The translations under genes were made by a program, and so were the position numbers. From assembly GCA_905221605.1 (NCBI GenBank), contig CAJNDS010000370.1, forward strand, positions 1 to 61,122: a DNA stretch of 61,122 bases. The letters run 5' to 3'. The stretch comes from Symbiodinium natans (taxonomy: Eukaryota; Sar; Dinophyceae; Suessiales; Symbiodiniaceae). This document shows, piece after piece, positions 53,700 through 61,122 of this stretch; position 1 is the stretch's first letter, and each line of letters begins with the position of its first letter. Below the pieces are notes generated by a model, which was given only the letters and a program-made list of their open reading frames with translations, was not told the DNA's origin and made no database searches.

Positions 53700-54237
53700 C
53701 AGCTGCACGCAAGCCGCGCTTGAGTCTCTTGGGTGGTAGGCCTTAACGCAACTCCGGGTAGTCGGCCCGGCTGGTTGACTGTGGTGCGCCGCCTGTGAGT
53801 CATTGTGCTTGTGCAGGCACTACTTGCCTTTTGTCCCATGCAGCGCGCCCTTGAAGGGGAAGGGGCCGGGGGGGGGGGTACACGCTCTGGATGGAATCTC
53901 TGGATGGAATTGGTTGGTTGCTATCGCCTTGACATAGGGACGGACCTCCAGGTACACCTCGCGTGACCTGTTCTGCCGTGAGTGCGCGCACCTCCGCTGA
54001 GGTGCCTCCTCCCATGTCGGTGGCAGATCTCAAGTTCCAGCAAACCCCCTGTGGTGCCCCTCCCCTCATCGACGCCGGAGGGAAGTGCAGTGCCATCTCA
54101 TCCAGTGAACGAGGGGCTAGCAAAAAAGGGAATGTCAGGCTTGAGCTCCTCCTCAACCATCTGGCCCCAAGCTCTTGGGTGGCATGTACTGCTACACGCC
54201 TCGCCTAAACAGTTCTGAGGATCCCGCATGTTCGCAA
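53700..54237. other. No recognisable feature
   Basis: Short frames on both strands without support. Confidence 0.4.
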
Positions 54238-54560
54238 GCCGCAGGAAGGAAGGAAGGAAGGAGGAAGGAAGGAAGGAACGGAGGGAGGGAGGGAAGGAAG
54301 GAAGGAAGGAAGGAATAGCGAGCGAGAGAGCAAGGAAGCGAAAGAGCGGGGGCGGGCGCGGGCGGAAGCGCAAGCGAGAGTGCAAGAGAGAGGGAGAGAG
54401 AGGGGGGAAGAGAGCAACGGAAGAGAGGGAGGGCGAGCGAGAGGGCCAGGGAGTGCAGACGACAGCGTGAAGGAGATACCCACAGGCAAAGAACTCAAGG
54501 AACGGGAAGACAGAGACGCGGGGAGACGGACAAAGAGGGAGAGAGGGGACGGGCAGAGGA
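54238..54560. repeat. Polypurine (GGAA/GAGA) tract
   Basis: About 320 bp strongly purine-biased on plus: (GGAA)n at 54242-54320, then GAGAGAGGG-rich. Such tracts can form triplex DNA. Confidence 0.9.
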
Positions 54561-55455
54561 GTCATGGATCATGTTTTGAAAGGGAGCCACTCGCCAAGAT
54601 CCAAGAAATCCATGCTAGCCCCGGGCCATGATTGTGGGCATTTCTGAGCTTTGGGCGATGGGGGGAGCGATGGCCTCGTGCCAGGCTTGGGCTCAACTTA
54701 GGTCCGCAACCGAAGCCGGAGGCCCTCGGAGCCTCGAACTGCTGAACCGAACTGCGAGCCTTAAACCCAGGGAATACGCCGGACATGAGACCTTAAGGTC
54801 AACACCACCAAACCCCAAAAGCCACTGAGGACGGTGCCTGGCTCAGCACCCCATATGTTGCAGGATCAATCCGCGCCACAGCCATTACCTGCTTCGGGTG
54901 GGTGGCCAGTCTTGGGATGCTTCAAAGCCTGGGTGTTGAGTTGAGGGCAAGACTAAGTCTGAAGTCTTTGGGATCTGGGCTCAGGACGGTCTTTTTTCGA
55001 GACCGGGGATATTTCTATGACTTTCAAGTAGCTTGGCGTAGCTTCAGTTTGAACTTTGTAGCTTGGGGGGCTCGCGCGGGTTTGGACTGCCAGGAGCAGA
55101 GCATACGGGGGATATGACGGTTAGGATCGAAGACTGTCACACATCCAGCTGCAAAAGACGCGCCCCCTTCCGACTTGCAAAGCAAATCAAAGCAAGTAAG
55201 CAAGATGAAGCAAGTAGCGCAAGAGGCAAAGCGACTAGTCAGATTGCGCACATCAGTGGTTTTAGGGACCTTCTGTGGCCTGCCGTGGAAGACCCTTTCG
55301 TGCATCCACATGCCTACATGCCTACCTGCCCGCACGCCTCACAAGCATCGGCCATTGCCCAGCCAATCCCCGCAGGTGCGAAGGTGATGATCGATCGGAA
55401 GTCGAAGCACCGCCTTCTTGCTTGCAGGCTTTGCTCTTCGTCCCCGAAGGGGGTT
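54561..55455. other. No recognisable gene
   Basis: Frames of 60-150 codons overlap on both strands; none has a family motif. Confidence 0.4.
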
Positions 55456-55477
55456 GTAGGGTTTAGGGTTTGGGGGG
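55456..55477 (+). repeat. Short TTTAGGG remnant
   Basis: Two to three units just before the nested element pair at 55490-55695. Confidence 0.8.
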
Positions 55478-55489
55478 CTGAACGCTTTT

Positions 55490-55695
55490 GGGATGTTCCC
55501 CCCTTTTCTCCTACCAGTCCTTAATTGGGATTCGGGTGCCCCCCTTATTGCGGACAGAGGCCTGTCATGGAGCCGGCGTTTTCCATGGTGCATGTTTTGC
55601 GAATGTTGCTGGTATGTAAAAACGCAGGCCCCATGGCAGACCCTTCTGTTATTTTAGTCCCTGTTGAGGACTGTTAATGCAAGGGGGAACATCCC
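55490..55695. mobile_element. GGGATGTTCCCCC element split by a nested element
   Basis: Left end GGGATGTTCCCCCC...CAGTCCTTA and right end AGGACTGTTAATGC...GGGGGAACATCCC are inverted and match the 39768-39865 element. Roughly 84 bp of another element (55559-55642) lies inside it. Confidence 0.7.
55559..55642. mobile_element. Nested 84-bp inverted-repeat element, GGYCTGYCATGG family
   Basis: Inverted ends GGCCTGTCATGGAGCCGGCG and GGTCTGCCATGGGGCCTGCG (right end read in reverse), each followed by TTTT. Related fragments at 53606-53667 and about 51190-51215. Confidence 0.7.
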
Positions 55696-56770
55696 AATTT
55701 AGCGTTTTTAAGTGTTTGTTGCGCTTCTTCACTTGGACCGATCCCCATCCACAGCTCGCAGAACAGCCACACTGCCCCTCTAGAGCTTCAAAGCAGGCTC
55801 AGCCGCACTAAGCGTTACTGCTTCTAGTGCTTCTACATGAACGTTCCACGATTTTCGCTTCAGCAGAAACGTAAAGAGGCATCGGAAAGGTTCCAAAGAC
55901 GTTTATCTTGCTATATAGAGTTCCGCTGTAAGTCTTCACAACTAGTTGCACGCCCTCGGTACAGAAGCTCAAACGGCCTCCTAGTTGCGCAGCTGGCCTC
56001 ACGTGACGCCGCCCGCCTGTGGCAGCGCTGAGCAGCAAGCCCACTGTGGCGATTAGCAGCCAGGAGGCCTCAGAGTCAAGGGGACCTTCTAAGGAACCTT
56101 AGGGGTTGTTTGGGGGTTGTATAGGGGAATGAGACTAAGGGGACCCTCCTTATGTCCCTTAACAGATTCAAGACAGGAAGACAGGTGGAACCGAACTGAC
56201 CTCGAATCAAACTGACCGGAACCCTGCTTTGACATCCGCACCAAAAATGGAACAGTTACTTCCCAGCAGACAATCCGGACGAAACCGGAACCGAACTCGC
56301 CACAAACCCGGCCAACCCAGAACCTCAACCACACCTCGGAGGCTTTGATATTCAAACTAGAGCCCCTTTCCTACAACCGGACAGGCCCTGCCATAGCTGA
56401 GGCTTGATGATCGACGTACCGAGAGCCTCCATGTCACAACCAGCTATTGAGTGTATAGGATCTTATACATTGCAAGGTTTACAAACTTGAAATGTGGACT
56501 TCTAAGGAGACACTTTCGTTGTGGAAAGTTACAGCTGTGGTAGGGCCGTTCTTGCGTCGGAGTTTAGTCTGCCATTTGAGGCCAGGAAGTGCAAGGACAC
56601 AGTCACAACACTCCTTCTGGGCCTACTCTACACGGATTTCATAGATACAGGGTGCTCCGGGCTTTGAAAGAATGCATCTTCGGTGCTACAGTGGCTCCGA
56701 CTTGTAGCCTTACAGTGGTTACCCCGTAGATTTCAAGCCGGCAGATGCCTGCAATCATTGAGATCCGCTC
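55696..56770. other. No recognisable gene
   Basis: A short G/C-run hairpin-like stretch at about 56085-56160 resembles the small inverted-repeat elements but its ends cannot be fixed. Nothing else is supported. Confidence 0.4.
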
Positions 56771-56782
56771 TGTCACGTGGGT

Positions 56783-56820
<38 letters not shown>
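56771..56820. repeat. Poly-G tract (about 48 G)
   Basis: One of the longest homopolymers in the window and a strong G-quadruplex candidate; its true length may be uncertain in the assembly. Confidence 0.95.
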
Positions 56821-57792
56821 CGTCCTCATATAAAAGCCTCCATTACGTGTTCAACCCAGCAGCTGGTGCGTTGTGTCAGTGCGCTGCCATGATTCTTGAT
56901 AGGGAAGCACGACCAACCCGGGGGCAGTCTAGATACGGTGCATATATGTTGATGATTGATGATCGGGCTCACGGTGCAGTGTGAGGCTGAGGCCTTGCCC
57001 TCGCCCTGAAAGTGGCGCAGGATGTGATGTTGGAAATGAAAAGTCCGAAGCCGCTAGTACCAAGCGACTGACTTCAAAGCGGCCGCTTCTAAAGCATCTG
57101 CAACCTTCAGGTACCATGCGCAATCCAAGCAGCCACGATGACGGAGCCCTCCTTAAAGGGACGCCCTGGACAAACGTCTAAAGCTGATGGCAAACACAAG
57201 CGGGAGTGCTGTCGAAATGCGACGAGTTGCCTGTTTGTGTCCTGGGCTGCGCTTGTGTTGTTGCTCATTCTTGCAATCGGTGCAGTGACATGATGTCCCC
57301 TCGAAGCCACCAGTTTGGTTCAGGCAGCACAAGCTGTTGGCCGATTTGGGAAGGCTGCATTCAGGCACAGGTATCTCGCCTATTTCCCGCTACCCTTTCC
57401 TTCCAAGGCAATACGCTAGCCCTAAGCAAGAGTACGGATTTTGTGCATGGATCTGAATAAGCTCGACCTGTCTTGCAGCCTGTCTTTAACTCTGGGATTA
57501 CCTCTTAAGTAGCGCTATATAATTAGATTGATCTGGTAGCAAACCGTGCTGCACTTCCGAATGGTTGCAAAATTTCTCGCGGGAGCTTTATCAGGTTTGT
57601 GGTGTTTGCGGCAGGTTTTCCGGGACCAAAGTACGAACGCTTCCCTGACATTCACCTCACCTTTGCACGCCCACTACTCCCGCTGCCTTTGATCGCCACG
57701 CCGTCTGCAAAACCCACAATCTTTGCCCACGACCTGAGGCCATGAGTCTGATGAAGGATAGTTGGGCTCGAAGATGTCTGGCACACGCAAGC
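56821..57792. other. No recognisable feature
   Basis: Short overlapping frames only. Confidence 0.4.
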
Positions 57793-57895
57793 GGTTTAGG
57801 GTTTAGGGTTTAGGGTTTAGGGTTTAGGGTTTTGGGGTTTAGGGTTTAGGGTTTGGGGTTTGGGGTTTGGGGTTTAGGGTTTAGGGTTTAGGGTT
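57793..57895 (+). repeat. TTTAGGG array with TTTGGGG block
   Basis: About 15 units; the TTTGGGG block in the middle resembles that of the 37.3-kb array. Confidence 0.95.
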
Positions 57896-59816
57896 TCAAG
57901 GTGTTCGCCCACTAAACCAGTGAGCGTAGATTCCTGACGCTGACGTCTTGCGACCCTGGCCATGGTGACGAACGGTGAAGCGCCTCGAGCCCAAATGACT
58001 GCCATTGCCCCTCGGGTGTTCCTACCTTGGCACCCTCCCTCATGATCTCATGTATTTACATTGAGTTTCTTAGCCTCATCCCACTTCCCCAAGTTGCTTT
58101 TGCCGCAAGCCCAGGCCAACGCGCCAACCATCAGCTTACCATTATGGCATCCTGCTCAAGCAGTCCCAGGAGCACTGTGAGGGGGCACGCTGAGTAGGTG
58201 CCGACCTTAGCCCAACGCGGCATGAGACGGGTTCCGAAAGCACATCGATTCCCACGGTCCTACACTCTATACACTCTTGGCCCTGGGGATGACCATATAT
58301 GTTGCACAGATCATAACACCCTCGTGCAACCCTGTGACATCTGTCCCCTGTTCCTACTCAAGAGCACAGGCCACATGGCACCCCGCATGAGGATGTTTTT
58401 AGTTGCTTTGAAAGCAAGAGCAGCCTGAACATCACAACTGATCATGAAGCAGGGAGGGGGGGTGTCGATGATTTTAGACGGTACTTTCGAGACCAGAATG
58501 CAAATTCACGCGGTATGTTGTAGGATATATTGAGACCATCCAAAACTCAGAATGAAAGGCGGCAGTCCTGGGTTGGTGGGTGGGGGTTGGGTGGGGTGTG
58601 GGGTGCAGCGTGGGGGTGGGGAGGCGGCTGGGGAGTGCAGAGGCTAAGCTTCTCTGTGTCTTGGAAGGCTTCGGCGGGCCTGCTCCTCCTCAAAATCTGG
58701 AACCTTCAATCTCCTCAAATGGCAAACAGTCCAGGGCCCTTGGCCACCAGCAACAGGGTGACTGCCTGCCTCAGCGCTGCTTTGGCTTTTGTTGGAAGCA
58801 AAGGGTCTGAGCTGGTCTGAGACATGCGGTAACTAGGATACCACGACGTCAAGCACGCTTTAGGCAGCGAAGCCCTGTACATGAACATCTACATCCCCAA
58901 GCTCTGCTCCAAGTGGCCGGATGATGAAAACACATGAGCAATGCGTCCGAGCGACACCGCCAGCCCTAGCTGTGTCTGCAGGCGCTGCCAGAGCCGAGGA
59001 TCTTTGGCCTTGCAGTGGATTATACTTTTTGGGCGCTTGCAGACATGTGAGCATCTACATTGCAGCGACTCCGAAACCTTCGCCTAGGGCCCACTACAGT
59101 CTGCCTTGTGCTCATCACAAGGTCTGGTCCAGGTGCATACTCATGGCTACTAGCAACTAGCACGTGTCAGATTCAGTGCACCAATAGCTCTGGTTGATCC
59201 TGGTGCGATTGTGAACCTTCTTGATGGAGCTTTCGACTGCATGATCCCCATAAAGGCCTTTAGATCCGACTCCATCTCTGGACTCAGCATCCAGATCTTC
59301 CTGTCGAGACGGCAGGGCAAGATGGAAGTAGAGTTGCATCAGCCGAAGCCCACACGCTCCATTGTTCTGAGTGCTTCCGAGTATCTGAGATTGAACTGCA
59401 CATACGGGTTTCGACGCGTTGTTCGCAACAGCAGAGCACAGAACCCAATTGGGAACTGGGACCGACAGCATGCACGCCACAGGTTAAGCTGCGAAGCAAA
59501 ACTCCAAAGGCATTTGGGGCGAGCGGACGGCTCGGCCTCTCGGGCAGCAGCTCCCATCGAAAAGAAGAAATTCTGTGTGTGTGTGTGTGTGTCTTGTCTG
59601 ACACGTCTGGGTTCCTGCTTGGAGTTTCTGCTCGGCGCATGGTCGGTAGGACCTGGTACGTAAGCCGCTATGGTCCATGGTCTAGCAAGAAACCCTAGAT
59701 CTTAAAGAGCCTCGTGGGGCTTTACGCCATCAAATCTAAGAGCGGCTCGAGCTATGCGGGTGCCTCGGCGAGCGTGCCTCAAAGGTCGGCCACGAAGCGC
59801 AACCTGAGCATCCATC
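57896..59816. other. No recognisable gene
   Basis: A G-rich GGGTGGGG stretch at about 58575-58630 and a (GT)n run at 59575-59592 are the only structures. Frames up to 150 codons lack motifs. Confidence 0.45.
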
Positions 59817-59874
59817 AGGGTTTAGGGTTTAGGGTTTAGGAGGTTTAGGGTTTAGGAGGTTTAGGAGGTTTAGG
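59817..59874 (+). repeat. TTTAGGG array with AGGTTTAGG variants
   Basis: About eight units, several carrying an extra AGG. Confidence 0.9.
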
Positions 59875-60377
59875 GCAATCACTGTTTTCTGCATGCAGCA
59901 GAAGGATGTTGCATCTGTTGCATGTCCTTGCTACCATAGCTAGACAAGTCGATCAACAACCACAGTCGAGCGCGCAGGTGTTTCGCAGGCAGGCGTGTGG
60001 GTTTACTGAAATCAGGAGAATATGCACCAAGGATTCCTTTACTTCACCGCAAGGTGGTACGAGACAGCTTCCTGTGACTTTGAGACTCTTTTAGTGGCTC
60101 TTCTCAGCCTCGCAAGTCCTTCTGGCCACAACATACAAAGTGTTGCCAAGTTGCGCGACATTTGAGTGGTCCCCAAGTCAGACCGTTTTCGAGAGACGGT
60201 CTGCTGCACCTCTTGTGGCACGAAACAACATGCCACTCGGCTTCAAGTCATTGCATACTCTACTGGCATGTTCTCTGGCCGCCGACTGCGAAGTGTGAGC
60301 TGACGAACTTCAAAACTTAAAGCCGCGCAGGCAAAAGCCCCCAGTGCCGATGGAACATGATTGCCATAGAGCCCCCA

Positions 60378-60450
60378 GACTAGTGGGGTTTCCGAAATTA
60401 GGGGTGCCTTACGGGACTATAGAGTCCCTTCTTTTCGGAAACCCCCAGTC
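60378..60450. mobile_element. Compact inverted-repeat element, TTTCCGAAAATAGGGG family
   Basis: 73 bp. Left GACTAGTGGGGTTTCCGAAA then TTAGGGG; right in reverse GACTGGGGGTTTCCGAAAAG. Clean example with short interior. Confidence 0.75.
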
Positions 60451-60553
60451 AGCTCACCGAGGACAGGACATCTGCAGGCTGCGGCACCGAGGTCTCATCG
60501 CTGACGAGGTCGGAGACCTGTCTGCTTTGCTAATTGGGCGCGCTCGGGTTCCA

Positions 60554-60665
60554 TTAGGGTTTAGGGTTTAGGGTTTAGGGTTTAGGGTTTAGGGTTTAGG
60601 GTTTAGGGTTTAGGGTTTAGGGTTTAGGGTTCAGGGTTTAGGGTTTAGGGTTTAGGGTTTAGGGT
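60554..60665 (+). repeat. TTTAGGG array (about 16 units)
   Basis: Nearly all exact, one TTCAGGG. Confidence 0.96.
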
Positions 60666-61122
60666 TCTGCACTTCGAGCACGTAAGGCGTGGCACAGCTA
60701 AAGGTGGGTGGGGAGGCTGATGAACAGTGCACGGGGAAAAGCCACGCCGGATTTGGCAAAATAGGTGTCAAGGTACGGAGAACCGATCCCTTGCCTGACC
60801 ATGAAGTCATATGATGAGAGGGCATTTTGAAGCTAAGTTGCCTTGATTGCCTTGACAATATTTTCTGCTGAGAGGCTCATATGCCGGGAGTCTCGCAAGG
60901 CGGGGTCAGCAAACTCGAGACACGACCGTTAAACCTCCCGATGTGGATCACACAATCGTGCGCCTCGCCGTGGGCACCGCTAGCAAGCCCCGTTCGCCAC
61001 TGCAGATTCCTGGCAGTAGAGCAAGAATTCTGCTTCTACTCCTGGAGCTTCCCTGCTTTGGCGCAAAAGCACTTGGCTGAACTGTAAATGGCCTGTGCCG
61101 GTACTCAAGCCATTCGGCCGGG
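60666..61122. other. No recognisable feature to window end
   Basis: Only short unsupported frames. Confidence 0.4.

Noticed and set aside
54205-54565. Ser/Pro/Leu-rich protein frames on minus
   Set aside because: Antisense reading of the polypurine tract.

Overview
The window looks like nuclear DNA of a dinoflagellate, probably a coral-symbiont lineage (Symbiodiniaceae or close kin). The evidence is: tandem unidirectional near-identical gene copies; introns with GT, GC or GA donors and AG|G acceptors; interspersed TTTAGGG telomere-type arrays; long GTA/TAG microsatellites; and a retroelement whose polyprotein carries a DNA-methyltransferase-like domain. No bacterial features are present. A 100-N assembly gap at 28523-28622 separates two very different halves.

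Left part (1-13.8 kb): five ammonium transporter (AMT) genes in a head-to-tail array, all on the minus strand, the first cut by the window edge. They form two subfamilies: copies 2 and 3, and copies 1, 4 and 5. The 11-TM core is strongly homogenised. The 5' exons (a predicted signal peptide plus a short coiled-coil ectodomain) differ in each lineage, and several introns occur in only one subfamily. From 13.8 to 16.3 kb there are minisatellites and a long TAG/TAATAG microsatellite.

Middle part (16.3-28.5 kb): a complete, apparently young tyrosine-recombinase (YR) retrotransposon of about 8.84 kb on the minus strand (16643-25484). It has split direct repeats (A1-genes-B1A2-B2); A1 and A2 are identical by eye and B1 and B2 differ at one base. 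In its own direction the gene order is YR recombinase, gag with a CCCH finger, one in-frame UGA, then a polyprotein of C5-methyltransferase-like domain, 2-oxoglutarate/Fe(II) dioxygenase-like domain, reverse transcriptase and RNase H. It is inserted inside an open reading frame of a minus-strand host gene or older transposase-like gene (16527-28408). Removing exactly the element restores the frame. That host segment is saturated with a strand-biased CCGAG motif.

Right part (28.6-61.1 kb): gene-poor DNA with more than 20 interstitial TTTAGGG/CCCTAAA arrays whose orientation changes in long blocks. It also holds several families of very short inverted-repeat elements, simple-sequence tracts (poly-G, poly-C, ACAT, polypurine), an 11-bp minisatellite open in all six frames, and a large A/T-rich palindrome. 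The only gene I recognise is a SAR1 small GTPase (minus strand, 29180-30301), partial or broken, whose introns contain a TTTAGGG array and a short inverted-repeat element.

The most unusual item is the YR retrotransposon that joins a cytosine-methylation-type writer and a TET/JBP-type oxygenase fold to one reverse transcriptase. Exon limits come from reading both strands and comparing paralogues by eye; percentages and difference counts are also by-eye estimates.
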